A stretch of DNA of 18,625 nucleotides from an uncultured Collinsella sp. (GCA_905207425.1 CAJLLB010000023.1:1-18625); one strand, 5' to 3'. Positions 7,422 to 14,773 are shown, counted from the stretch's first letter. Translations and numbers: made by a program. The notes: generated by a model from the letters alone, not told the origin.

Positions 7422-8684
7422 ATGGCAGAGAAACTCATACCGTTGGAGGATGCGCAGTCGATTGTTTTGTCGCACGTTGCTCCGACGGATCTCATCGAGA
7501 TTCCCGTGTGGCAGGCGGCTGGTTTTCCCTTGGCCGAGGACGCGGTGGCCGATATCGACATCTCGCCGTTTGCCAACAGCGCTATGGACGGATATGCCGT
7601 GCGCTCGGCGGACTTGGCGCAGGCATCTGGCGAGGCGCCGGTGACGCTCGACGTTATCGGACACGAGGCCGCGGGCCATGTGTTTGAGGGCGCAATCGGC
7701 GCGGGCGAGACGGTCCGCATCATGACGGGCGCGCCGGTACCCGAAGGTGCCGATGCCGTGGTGAAGTATGAGATCGTTGATGTGCTCGACGGTGACGGCA
7801 ACGAGGGCTCGCGTGTGAGGTTCTCGGCGCCGGCCAAGGTGGGGGAGAACGTTCGCTCGGCTGCTGAGGAAGCTCATGCCGGCGACGTCGTGATGCGCGC
7901 CGGCGAGGTTGTGGCTCCGGCGGGCGCCGGCCTGCTGGCGAGCGCCGGGTATGCGAACGTGAAGGTGCATGCCGCTCCGCGCGTGGGCATTATCTCGCTG
8001 GGCACGGAGCTGGTCGCGCCGGGTGAGCTGCCGGCGCGCGGGCAGATTCGCGATTCCAACTCGTCGGCGTTGATGGCCGAAGCACTCGATGCCGGCGCGG
8101 AGCCCGTGTTCTACGGCATTGCGCCCGATGATGAGCAAGCGATCGCCGAGCTGGTGCATCGTGCCGTGCAGGAGTGCGACTTTGTCATTACGAGCGGTGG
8201 CGCCTCGGCGGGCGATTACGACTATGTGACGGCGCTCGTCCGGCGTGAGGGCGAGGTGCTGTTTGACCGCATCTCGATGCGTCCGGGCAAGGCCATCACG
8301 TTTGGCTTGCTCGGGGGTAAGCCCTACCTGGGGCTTTCGGGCAACCCGGCCGCGGCGTATGTGGGCTTTGAGATGCTTGCCCGTCCGGCGATTCGCAAGA
8401 TGCGCGGTTTTGCCGAGGTTGCGCGTCCCGTGCAGCAGGCGACGCTCACGCACGGCGTGAAAAAGCGACAGCATCGCCGCTTCTTCGATCGCGCCACGGT
8501 TTTGCGCGACCCCGAGACCGGTGAGTTGTTGGCGACCGAGGCTAAGACACAGAATTCGGCGCTGCTTGGAACTATGCAGCGTGCGAACTGCCTGCTGCGT
8601 ATTGACGAAGGACCGTGCGAGCTCAAGGCGGGAGATGCCGTGGACGTTGTTCGCGTCGACCTGCCCGAGGGCGCCGTGTTGTAG
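7422..8684 (+). CDS. moeA: Molybdopterin molybdenumtransferase
   Basis: Encodes 420 residues, normal MoeA length. MoeA inserts molybdate into adenylylated molybdopterin, the final step of molybdenum cofactor synthesis in the cytosol. Motifs in order: SAMDGYAV near residue 50, the signature IMTGAPVPEGADAVV starting near residue 100, and GTELV followed by GQIRDSNS near 185-210. Then come SGGASAGDYDYV (258-269), SMRPGKAITFG, and LGLSGNPAAAYVGFE near 305. The C-terminal domain has the basic KKRQHRRFF and a closing GDAVDVVRVD. The ATG at 7422 follows AGAGG; an in-frame GTG lies two codons earlier. mogA follows 10 bases downstream, so the two form an operon for molybdate insertion. Confidence 0.95.
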   Translation: MAEKLIPLEDAQSIVLSHVAPTDLIEIPVWQAAGFPLAEDAVADIDISPFANSAMDGYAVRSADLAQASGEAPVTLDVIGHEAAGHVFEGAIGAGETVRIMTGAPVPEGADAVVKYEIVDVLDGDGNEGSRVRFSAPAKVGENVRSAAEEAHAGDVVMRAGEVVAPAGAGLLASAGYANVKVHAAPRVGIISLGTELVAPGELPARGQIRDSNSSALMAEALDAGAEPVFYGIAPDDEQAIAELVHRAVQECDFVITSGGASAGDYDYVTALVRREGEVLFDRISMRPGKAITFGLLGGKPYLGLSGNPAAAYVGFEMLARPAIRKMRGFAEVARPVQQATLTHGVKKRQHRRFFDRATVLRDPETGELLATEAKTQNSALLGTMQRANCLLRIDEGPCELKAGDAVDVVRVDLPEGAVL

Positions 8685-8694
8685 GGGGAATGCT

Positions 8695-9174
8695 ATGGAG
8701 CTGAAGATATCGATCGTGACGTGCTCGGACACACGCGATCTTTTGCAGGATGAGGCCGGAGCCGCACTCGAGGAACTTATCGAGGCACAGGGCTGGACGG
8801 TCGCCTCACATGTGGTCGTGCGCGACGACGTCAGCGAGATCGGTGATGCCATTAGGGAAGCCGCCGATGAGTGCCACGCCAATGTCGTGCTCACCTGCGG
8901 CGGCACGGGGCTTTCGATGCGCGATGTAACGCCCGAGGCGACGCGTTCCGTCTGCGACCGCGATGTGCCGGGTATTGCCGAGGCAATTCGTGCCTACTCC
9001 ATGACCAAGACGCGCCGCGCCATGCTCTCGCGCGCTATTTGCATGCAACGAGGTCATACACTTGTCGTAAACTTTCCCGGTTCTACGAAGGCCGCCCGCG
9101 AAAGCTGGGAGGCCATAACAGATCAGCTGGAGCATGCGGCTCAGATGACGGCGGGCGGCGGACATACCAACTAA
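8695..9174 (+). CDS. mogA: Molybdopterin adenylyltransferase, MogA/MoaB family
   Basis: Encodes 159 residues, typical of single-domain MogA/MoaB. It adenylylates molybdopterin with ATP, producing the substrate for MoeA. The start SIVTCSDTRD, the nucleotide/pterin-binding VVLTCGGTGLSMRDVTPEAT (residues about 64-83), DVPGIAEAIR, and LVVNFPGSTKAARESWE match the family closely. The ATG at 8695 has GGGGGA upstream and lies 10 bases after the moeA stop. A terminator at 9188 closes the moeA-mogA unit. MogA and MoaB cannot be separated with certainty by eye; the pairing with moeA favours adenylyltransferase activity. Confidence 0.9.
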   Translation: MELKISIVTCSDTRDLLQDEAGAALEELIEAQGWTVASHVVVRDDVSEIGDAIREAADECHANVVLTCGGTGLSMRDVTPEATRSVCDRDVPGIAEAIRAYSMTKTRRAMLSRAICMQRGHTLVVNFPGSTKAARESWEAITDQLEHAAQMTAGGGHTN

Positions 9175-9187
9175 GCGGTTTACCTGC

Positions 9188-9224
9188 GGCGGGGCGACCT
9201 GAACGGCTGCTCCGCCTTTGTTTT
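9188..9224 (+). terminator. Intrinsic terminator after mogA
   Basis: GGCGGGGCG (9188-9196) pairs with TGCTCCGCC (9208-9216) over nine bases including two G-T pairs. TTTGTTTT follows. It separates moeA-mogA from the mod genes. Confidence 0.75.
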
Positions 9225-9265
9225 CCGCCGAATCGACGCCGAGGTGCACGGTAACTTGAAACTAT

Positions 9266-9330
9266 ATTCTCTGACGAGAATAATATCTCACTATCATTAT
9301 TCGCGCAGAAGTATAATCTGATTGCAGATT
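9266..9330 (+). promoter_or_regulatory. modA promoter with flanking inverted repeats
   Basis: This AT-rich island in GC-rich surroundings contains a perfect TATAAT at 9312-9317. Two small inverted repeats flank or overlap it: ATTCTC/GAGAAT (9266-9281) and AATCTG/CAGATT (9315-9330). The second begins inside the -10 and would cover the transcription start, as a repressor operator would. No good -35 is visible. A molybdate-responsive regulator such as a ModE-like protein is a natural guess, but the sequence does not match the E. coli ModE box well. A GCCCG/CGGGC hairpin lies in the short leader. Confidence 0.5.
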
Positions 9331-9377
9331 AAAGCCCGAGGCGGGGTGCCCGGGCATAGCGTTCGAAAGGGTTGAAC

Positions 9378-10240
9378 ATGTTCGATATGGTTTCTCGCCG
9401 CGGATTCGTTTCGCTTTCTGCTGTCGCCGCTGCCGGCCTTGGTCTTGCCGGCTGACGTCCGAGCCGGCCGGATCCGATGTCGGCTCCGCCAAGGCCTCTT
9501 CCAAGAAGGAAACCGTCGAGCTGCAGGTCTTTGCCGCTAACTCCCTCGAGAAGGCCCTGCCCGAGGTTCAGGAGCTCTACACCGACCAAACCGGCACCAC
9601 CTTTGCCGACACGCAGTTTAAGGCCTCCGGCGACCTCGTCGAGCAGATGAAGGCCGGCGCCACGGTCGACGTGCTCATCACCGCTTCCAAGGGCACCATG
9701 GATGACGCTGAGACCGCCGAGCTCGTCGACACCGACACCCGCGAGGACATGTTCGTCAACGATCTCGTGATCATTCGCGCCGAGGGCTCCGATACTAAGG
9801 TCGAGGCCATCGCCGACGTCGCGAATCTGGACGGTAAGATTGCCATCGGCGACGCCAAGACCGTCCCCGCCGGCAAGTACGCCAACCAGGCGCTGGCTTC
9901 CGTGGGCCTCTATACCGGTACCGAGGGCGACGACGGCGAGTACGCGCCCGAGCTCGCCGACAAGGTAGCCCTGGCCGACAAGGTCGGCACCGCTGCGTCT
10001 TACGTCTCTACAGGCGACTGCGTGGCGGGTTTTGTCTACAGCTCCGATATCTTCCGCTACGACGGCATCGAGGAGGCCTTCGTGTGCCCCGAGGACTCGC
10101 ACAAGCCCATCGTGTATCCCGGCGCTGTCGCCGATAGCTCCGAGCATGCCGACGAGGCCAAGGCGTTCATCGACTTCTGCCTGACCAACAAGAAAGCCCA
10201 GAAGATTTGGGCCAAGTACGGCTTTGAGCTTTCCGAGTAG
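9378..10240 (+). pseudogene. modA: Molybdate ABC transporter substrate-binding protein, one-base frameshift
   Basis: The product is the extracytoplasmic molybdate-binding lipoprotein of the ModABC importer. The ATG at 9378 has GAAAGGG upstream and starts MFDMVSRRGFVSLSAV, a twin-arginine-like lipoprotein signal ending LAG. The next codon is TGA at 9453. Adding one base after 9454 restores a Cys codon, giving lipobox LAGC and then TSEPAGSDVG. The frame that follows runs uninterrupted to 10240 with ModA features: LQVFAANSLEKALPEVQELY, FKASGDLVEQM, DVLITASKGTMDD, IAIGDAKTVPAGKYA, and YSSDIF. So the gene is complete except for a single missing base. A true inactivating mutation or a sequence error are both possible; the rest is under no visible decay, which favours error or a very recent loss. 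Confidence 0.88.
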
Positions 10241-10272
10241 TGCGAAAGGGCACTGTATAACGATATTCTTGA

Positions 10273-10305
10273 GGGCGGGCGTTCTTGCGATCGCCTGTCC
10301 TTTTT
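10273..10305 (+). terminator. Terminator or attenuator between modA and modB
   Basis: GGGCGGGCG (10273-10281) pairs with CGCCTGTCC (10292-10300) over nine bases, two of them G-T. TTTTT follows at 10301-10305. Lying inside the modABC unit, it would let more modA than modBC transcript accumulate, a common arrangement for binding-protein importers. Confidence 0.65.
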
Positions 10306-10356
10306 GATTGAACCGGCGTGCCTGCGCGCCGTTGCCCTGTGTTTGAGGAGTCGCCC

Positions 10357-11838
10357 GTGTCAAGGAAAACGATTCGCCTGCTCGCCGCGCTGGCAGCGGT
10401 TCTCTTTGCGTTTACCTCGCTGCCTGGGGCTGCCTGTGCCGAGGCTCTCTTTACCACCGCCGATGGGTGCCAGGCGACCGAGGACTCCGCGCTTATCGAT
10501 GGCGTCGAGTTTGGCCTCAACGCGTTTGAGCGCAATGCCAAGGGCACGGCACGCTCGTTTGTAGGTCAGCCCGAGGGCTATCGATTTCCCATCTACAAAA
10601 AGACGACGCTTGTGACGGTGACGACGCCTTCGAACATCGTGGTGTGGGTTGATGCACACGCCGCTAAGGACGCGGGGCTCGACATTACAAACGCCTCTGA
10701 CCAAAAGGCGCTTAAGAAGATGCTCACGGGGCTCGATAAGTCTCACTCCATGGGCGGAGCGCTGCTGGAGGACTCCAGGCTTGAGTGGGTGTTTACCTCG
10801 GACAACGAACTTGTGCAGGGCGATTATCGCTATCAGTTTAAGGTGAAGGGCGAAGACGCCGATTGCTACACGGTGGTGAATGCCGCCGAGGCCGCGAACG
10901 CCGAGCTTGATCTGGGTGGCGGAGCCCTGTGGAGCGACAACGCCGCCTTAGTGCCGTATGCGAGCGTCTCGACGACGGAGCCACCTTCGCTGGCGGAGTG
11001 CGCCCAGACGTTTTTTGGCGGCATCGACTACCGTCCGTTTTGGGTTTCTATCAAAACGAGCGGCCTTGCCCTGCTGATCTCCTTTGCGCTGGGCCTGTTC
11101 GCCGCGTGGAAGACTATGGGTACCTCGAGTCGCATCAAGGGCCTGCTCGATTCGGTCTTTACGATTCCTATGGTGCTGCCACCCACGGTCTGCGGCTTTT
11201 TGCTGCTTATGCTATTTGGTCGATCGACCGGGGTGGGCCAGTGGCTTATCGCGCACGGCATCTCGATCGTCTTTACGTGGCCCGCGGCGGTCATTTCGGC
11301 CGTCGTCGTGTCGTTTCCGCTGGTTTACCGCACGGCGCTCGGAGCCTTCGAGAGTCTTGACGCGCAGATGCTCGACGCCGCGCGAACCCTGGGATGGTCC
11401 GAGCGTCGCATCTTTGCCAAGCTCATGATGCCGCTTGGCTGGCCCTCGATTGCCGCCGGCACGGTGCTCGCCTTTGCCCGCGCGATGGGCGAGTTTGGCT
11501 GCACCCTGTTCTTTGCGGGCAACTACGCCGGTATTACGCAGACCATTCCCATTGCGATTTACTTTGAGTGGATGGGCGGCAATACGTCGGTGGCCCTCTT
11601 TTGGGTCGTGGTCGTAATCGCGTTCAGCTTCCTGGTCATTCTGTTCATCAATATGTACACGGCGCATTCGCAAAAGTATCGCGAACGTGGCCTTTCCCGT
11701 GCGGAGCGCAAACAGGCCAAAGGTCTCGCCGGACAGGGCGATTCGCTCGACCCAGTCGGCGGCGATGCGCTGCGTATCGATCGCGAGGCGCTGGCCGAGC
11801 TCATGCGTGATGATGCGGCGCCGCGGGGAGGTCGATAA
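10357..11838 (+). CDS. modB: Molybdate ABC permease with N-terminal extracytoplasmic domain
   Basis: Encodes 493 residues, about twice the usual ModB length. Residues 1-27 form a signal peptide or anchor helix (MSRKTIRLLAALAAVLFAF, then PGAACAEA). Residues about 28-225 are a soluble, largely polar domain that I do not recognise, with only two Cys in the mature part. The permease domain starts near residue 230 with about five to six membrane helices. It contains the cytoplasmic EAA-type loop DAARTLGWSERRIFAKLMMPL (from residue 340) that docks on ModC, then AMGEFG and TIPIAIY as in ModB/CysT permeases. A charged tail of about 60 residues follows. The GTG at 10357 was chosen for GAGGAG upstream and because it puts the signal peptide at the N-terminus; 10318 is an in-frame alternative without one. 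modC starts four bases after the stop. Confidence 0.88.
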   Translation: MSRKTIRLLAALAAVLFAFTSLPGAACAEALFTTADGCQATEDSALIDGVEFGLNAFERNAKGTARSFVGQPEGYRFPIYKKTTLVTVTTPSNIVVWVDAHAAKDAGLDITNASDQKALKKMLTGLDKSHSMGGALLEDSRLEWVFTSDNELVQGDYRYQFKVKGEDADCYTVVNAAEAANAELDLGGGALWSDNAALVPYASVSTTEPPSLAECAQTFFGGIDYRPFWVSIKTSGLALLISFALGLFAAWKTMGTSSRIKGLLDSVFTIPMVLPPTVCGFLLLMLFGRSTGVGQWLIAHGISIVFTWPAAVISAVVVSFPLVYRTALGAFESLDAQMLDAARTLGWSERRIFAKLMMPLGWPSIAAGTVLAFARAMGEFGCTLFFAGNYAGITQTIPIAIYFEWMGGNTSVALFWVVVVIAFSFLVILFINMYTAHSQKYRERGLSRAERKQAKGLAGQGDSLDPVGGDALRIDREALAELMRDDAAPRGGR

Positions 11839-11841
11839 GCT

Positions 11842-12906
11842 ATGTCGCTCGTTTTGGATATTAAGAAACGTTATCCCGGGTTTGTGCTCGACATGCAGCT
11901 TGAGGCCGGCGAGGAGCGCGTGGCCCTGCTGGGCGCCTCGGGTTGCGGCAAGAGCTGTACGCTGCGCTGCATCGCCGGTGTGGAGACGCCCGACGAGGGC
12001 AAGATTGTCGTCAACGGCGTGACCTTTTTTGACTCGGCGGCGGGCATCAACCTGTCGCCCCAGGCGCGCAAATGCGCTCTGCTGTTCCAAAACTATCAGC
12101 TGTTTCCTAACATGACAGTGGCCGATAACGTATGCGCCGGTGTAAAGGACGCGGGTGACGCCGCCGCGCGCAAAAAGCTCGCCGAGCGCTATCTGAGCAT
12201 TTTCGGTCTGGCCGATTTTGCCGACCGCTATCCCGCACGACTCTCGGGCGGGCAGCAGCAGCGCGTGGCGCTTGCCCGCATGGTGGCGACGCATCCGGGC
12301 ATTTTTATGTTCGACGAGCCCATGAGCGCACTCGATTCCTATCTTAAGAGCGCCCTCGAGCAGAACATGCTCGACCTGTTCGATGTGTGCAACCGCACCG
12401 TACTCTACGTGAGCCACGACATCGACGAAGCGTGCCGCCTGTGCCAGCGAATCTGCGTGATGCACGACGGGCATGTGGAGGAGATCGGCTCCGTCGAGGA
12501 CGTGGTTCGCCGCCCGCAGACGCTGGCGGCCCTGACGGGCTGCAAGAACACAAGCCGGGCGCGCAAGATCGGCGACGAAGAAGTTGAGGCCCTCGACTGG
12601 GGCATGACCTTCAACGTGGGCCGCGAGGTTCCCGATGACGTGGCATACCTGGGCATTCGCGCAAGCTACTTCCATGTTGACAATCGCGCTGAGCGGGGCC
12701 GCAACAGCTATGACTTGCACGTGGCCCGCGTGAGTGATTCGCGCTTTGAGCGGCTGGTGTTGCTGGACGTGCCGCGCGTCGATGCGCCCACGCGTCTGCA
12801 GTGGAAGGTCAACAAGGTGGGCATGCCTGTCGACGCGCTGCCGCAAGCAGGCGAGACGCTGCGCATGCATTTTGATGCCAGCAGGATCCATTTGGTTTGT
12901 CGATAG
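11842..12906 (+). CDS. modC: Molybdate ABC transporter ATP-binding protein
   Basis: Encodes 354 residues. This is the cytosolic ATPase that drives ModB. Walker A is GASGCGKS (residues 31-38), the Q-loop [10 protein letters not shown], the ABC signature LSGGQQQR (134-141), Walker B IFMFDEP with Asp158-Glu159, D-loop SALD, and the switch His in YVSHD. About 120 residues follow the ATPase, including [11 protein letters not shown], in the position of the TOBE/Mop regulatory domain that binds molybdate in ModC. The ATG at 11842 has GGGGAGG upstream within the end of modB, so the two are translationally coupled. A terminator at 12918 ends the operon. Confidence 0.92.
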   Translation: MSLVLDIKKRYPGFVLDMQLEAGEERVALLGASGCGKSCTLRCIAGVETPDEGKIVVNGVTFFDSAAGINLSPQARKCALLFQNYQLFPNMTVADNVCAGVKDAGDAAARKKLAERYLSIFGLADFADRYPARLSGGQQQRVALARMVATHPGIFMFDEPMSALDSYLKSALEQNMLDLFDVCNRTVLYVSHDIDEACRLCQRICVMHDGHVEEIGSVEDVVRRPQTLAALTGCKNTSRARKIGDEEVEALDWGMTFNVGREVPDDVAYLGIRASYFHVDNRAERGRNSYDLHVARVSDSRFERLVLLDVPRVDAPTRLQWKVNKVGMPVDALPQAGETLRMHFDASRIHLVCR

Positions 12907-12917
12907 CGCCGGGTAAT

Positions 12918-12951
12918 GCCGTCGGGGATATAAGCCTCGGCGGCTTTGTCT
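12918..12951 (+). terminator. Intrinsic terminator after modC
   Basis: GCCGTCGGGG (12918-12927) pairs with CCTCGGCGGC (12935-12944) over ten bases with two G-T pairs and a seven-base loop. A T-rich tail, TTTGTCTT, follows. It separates the mod genes from the leader of the next operon. Confidence 0.75.
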
Positions 12952-13039
12952 TGCCGCTCGCCGAATGAGGGACGACAAACTCTTACCAATCAAGATAATT
13001 TTTTATTAAACGACGACGCACGACGCTGTCGTACGAATG

Positions 13040-13077
13040 TCAACGGTGTTCGTCTGGACGATGACCGTTGATATAGT
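13040..13077 (+). promoter_or_regulatory. Extended -10 promoter abutted by a 32-base palindrome
   Basis: TGATATAGT at 13069-13077 is an extended -10 (TGn plus TATAGT), with start expected near 13084. Immediately before it, and overlapping its TG, lies a near-perfect palindrome at 13040-13071. Outer arms TCAACGGT/ACCGTTGA and inner arms TCGTC/GACGA are separated by a two-base mismatch and a TG centre. Its placement over the -35/spacer region is that of an operator for a dimeric regulator. The intergenic span 12907-13335 (429 bases) otherwise holds the modC terminator, an AT-rich tract near 12994-13010, two tiny ORFs and the structured leader described separately. Confidence 0.5.
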
Positions 13078-13107
13078 TGACCTTAACTTGTAAAGGAGGG
13101 TGCGCAC

Positions 13108-13176
13108 ATGCCGCAGACGACATACATTCGCCGCGTTGCCGCGCGTGCCCTATATATAGCTCGGAGTCGCATATGA
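13108..13176 (+). CDS. Possible 22-residue leader peptide
   Basis: An ATG at 13108 follows an excellent Shine-Dalgarno (AAAGGAGGG at 13092-13100), the strongest in this part of the window. It opens a 22-codon frame ending at TGA 13174. The peptide is basic, with five arginines (IRRVAARALYIARSRI). The stop overlaps the ATG of a second small ORF as ATGA. It may be a translated leader that sets ribosome traffic into the structured RNA downstream, or the start of a regulatory uORF chain. No homology is recognised. Confidence 0.35.
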   Translation: MPQTTYIRRVAARALYIARSRI

Positions 13177-13343
13177 GCAGGTATGTTCACGGCTCCGGGA
13201 GAGACGACGAACAATTAAATAATCGACCGCAAAGCAGGTTCCCTAAAATTCCGGGTTTAGGCGCGGCTGGGTTTTCGCCACCCACCGTGCAGCAATACCG
13301 TAGCTATTCAATTTTGGTTCGAGAGGGGAACCGTCATGGCTGA
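13173..13343 (+). CDS. Possible 56-residue small ORF overlapping the next gene's start
   Basis: The ATG at 13173 overlaps the upstream leader ORF's stop and has GGAG six bases before it. The frame runs 56 codons and stops at 13343, eight bases past the ATG of the double-cubane gene at 13336. The peptide (starting MSRYVHGSGRDDEQ) has no recognised domain, and its codon use (for example TTA and AAA) is unlike that of neighbouring genes. It runs through a region that folds well as RNA. It may be translated to unfold that RNA, or may be chance. Confidence 0.2.
   Translation: MSRYVHGSGRDDEQLNNRPQSRFPKIPGLGAAGFSPPTVQQYRSYSILVREGNRHG
13237..13335 (+). promoter_or_regulatory. Structured leader with mutually exclusive pairings at the Shine-Dalgarno
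   Basis: Pairings seen: P1 GGTTCCC (13237-13243) with GGGAACC (13326-13332); P2 AAAATT (13245-13250) with AATTTT (13310-13315); and P3, a ten-pair hairpin of GCGCGG plus TGGG (13261-13271) with CCCA plus CCGTGC (13281-13290), with one bulged C. The strand GAACC (13328-13332) can instead pair locally with GGTTC (13316-13320), placing the GAGAGGG Shine-Dalgarno in the loop. P1 hides part of that Shine-Dalgarno and the local hairpin exposes it. This is the layout of a riboswitch expression platform. No known class is recognised. Confidence 0.45.
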
Positions 13344-14619
13344 AGAATTCGATTTCCATCCGATGTGGGAGAGCCTCGGCATGAATCTTGCCGACCACGA
13401 CATGCTTCTGGGCGCCGTGGGTCAGATGTACGGCGATATGTTTCTGATGCAGCACAATCGCCCCAAGTCCACGTCCTACCTGGACTTTGTGGCCACCAAC
13501 ATCCATAGCGGCCGTATTAAGGAGATGCTCGACAAGAAGGAGGCCGGCGAGGCCACCAAGATCGTCGGCTCGTTCTGCGTGTACGTGCCCGAGGAGATCG
13601 TGCTTGCCTGTGACGGCATTCCCGTGGGCCTGTGCTCGGGTGCCGATTGGGCAACCGATAAGGTCGAGGAGCACCTGCCGCGCAACACCTGCCCGCTCAT
13701 CAAGAGCTTTGCCGGCTTTAAGCTGGGCGAGGTCTGCCCCTACATTGAGTCGAGTGACCTGGTGGTAGGCGAGAACACCTGCGACGGTAAGAAGAAAGCC
13801 TACGAGTTCTTTGCCACGCAAAAGAACATGTACGTCATGGATATTCCCAACGTGCACGACGAGTCGACGCTCGTGACCTGGAAGGCCGAGGTCAAGAAGC
13901 TCGCCGCCAAGATCGAGGACGAGTGCGGCGTCAAGATTACGCCCGAGGGCCTGAAGGCTGCCATCCACGCCGTCAATGAGAAGCGCCGCGCCCTGCAGCG
14001 CCTCGCTGCGACCCGCGCTGCCGACCCTGCGCCCATCAGCGGTCTCGACAGCCTGCTGACCGTTCAGGCCGCCTTTATGGACGACACACCGCGTCTGACC
14101 GGAGCCATCAACGATATGGCGCCTGAGTGCGAGCAGCGTGTCGAGGCCGGCGAGGGCGTGGCACCCAAGGGGACCAAGCGCATCCTGTACACCGGTACGC
14201 CCATGGCCGTGCCCAACTGGAAGCTGTTCAACCTTATCGAGAAGGCCGGCGGCGTTGTGGTAGGCGAGGAGTCCTGCACGGGCTCGCGCTACTACAAGGA
14301 CCTGGTCGACGAGTCCGGCGAGACGGTCGACGAGATGCTCGACGCCATCGCCGAGCGCCACTTTAAGATCAACTGCGCCGTCTTTACGCCCAACAATCAG
14401 CGTATGAAGGACATTGTCCAGATGGCCAAGGACCTGCATGCCGACGGTATCGTCGACGTGGCCTTGCAGTTCTGCACGCTCTACGAGATGGAGTCGTTTG
14501 CCGTGGAGAAGGCCGCCGAGGAGGCCGGCATTCCGTTTATGCACATCACGACCGACTACGCCGGCGAGGATGCAGGCCAACTGCAAACCAGGATTGAGGC
14601 TTTCTTGGAAACCATTTAG
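13336..14619 (+). CDS. Double-cubane-cluster reductase, 2-hydroxyacyl-CoA dehydratase family (copy 1)
   Basis: Encodes 427 residues of the HgdB/YjiM family. Six cysteines likely to hold iron-sulfur clusters are Cys81 (SFCVYVPEE), Cys119 (NTCPLIKSF), Cys134 (EVCPY), Cys149 ([13 protein letters not shown]), Cys314 ([10 protein letters not shown]) and Cys380 ([10 protein letters not shown]). From the family, as I recall, double-cubane proteins hold an [8Fe-9S] cluster with six cysteines and are charged with low-potential electrons by an ATP-hydrolysing activator. Such an activator is encoded two genes downstream. The substrate is unknown; a 2-hydroxyacyl-CoA dehydratase role is less likely, since no CoA-transferase or acyl-CoA genes are nearby. 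The ATG at 13336 uses GAGAGGGG, buried in the folded leader. The first ~40 residues extend beyond copy 2. Confidence 0.85.
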   Translation: MAEEFDFHPMWESLGMNLADHDMLLGAVGQMYGDMFLMQHNRPKSTSYLDFVATNIHSGRIKEMLDKKEAGEATKIVGSFCVYVPEEIVLACDGIPVGLCSGADWATDKVEEHLPRNTCPLIKSFAGFKLGEVCPYIESSDLVVGENTCDGKKKAYEFFATQKNMYVMDIPNVHDESTLVTWKAEVKKLAAKIEDECGVKITPEGLKAAIHAVNEKRRALQRLAATRAADPAPISGLDSLLTVQAAFMDDTPRLTGAINDMAPECEQRVEAGEGVAPKGTKRILYTGTPMAVPNWKLFNLIEKAGGVVVGEESCTGSRYYKDLVDESGETVDEMLDAIAERHFKINCAVFTPNNQRMKDIVQMAKDLHADGIVDVALQFCTLYEMESFAVEKAAEEAGIPFMHITTDYAGEDAGQLQTRIEAFLETI

Positions 14620-14634
14620 GGCTATCCGGTCCAG

Positions 14635-14736
14635 CGGCTTCCCCAGGCACCCGATCTTGCCGTTCAAACCATCGCTTGCATACCAAAGTACGCGGCGCTC
14701 CTCTTTCACGGCAACCTCGGGCACCTGGGAAAGCCG
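14635..14736 (+). promoter_or_regulatory. Long imperfect hairpin between the two double-cubane genes
   Basis: A 102-base RNA hairpin fills most of the 154-base gap. Successive arms are CGGCTT/AAGCCG (14635-14640/14731-14736), CCCAGG/CCTGGG (14642-14647/14724-14729), CCCGA/TCGGG (14650-14654/14717-14721), and TTGCCG/CGGCAA (14657-14662/14709-14714). They are separated by a one-base mismatch and two 2x2 internal loops. The 46-base apical part contains GCATACC. There is no T-run, so it is not a plain terminator. The Shine-Dalgarno of copy 2 lies 27 bases after it. Confidence 0.6.
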
Positions 14737-14773
14737 TTTCCTTGGTTGGTTAAAAGGTTTGTTAAGGAGTTAT

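Noticed and set aside
7242-8906. 554-residue minus-strand ORF opposite moeA
   Set aside because: It is a shadow frame spanning the moeA promoter and start; no motif is recognised, while moeA is unmistakable.
9241-9330. ModE binding box before modA
   Set aside because: The inverted repeats present do not match the spacing and sequence of the known ModE site well enough to name it.
9453-9455. TGA in modA as a second selenocysteine codon
   Set aside because: Reading through the TGA in the same frame gives unrelated Arg/Pro-rich sequence; the ModA protein continues in another frame, so this is a frameshift and not recoding.
11212-12993. 593-residue minus-strand ORF opposite modB/modC
   Set aside because: It lies opposite well-recognised ABC transporter genes, with His/Arg/Ala-rich, domain-free composition typical of shadow frames.
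13174-13176. TGA ending the 22-codon leader ORF as a selenium-sensing Sec codon
   Set aside because: The context is tempting, but no hairpin with a GGTC-type apex lies at the right distance, and the read-through frame ends after 14 more codons with no recognisable sequence.
13310-13335. GGTTCGA resembling a tRNA T-loop
   Set aside because: No acceptor, D or anticodon arms fit around it; the bases are better explained by the leader hairpin.
13243-14724. 493-residue minus-strand ORF opposite the first double-cubane gene
   Set aside because: It is an antisense shadow of GC-rich codons; the plus strand has clear family motifs and a Shine-Dalgarno.
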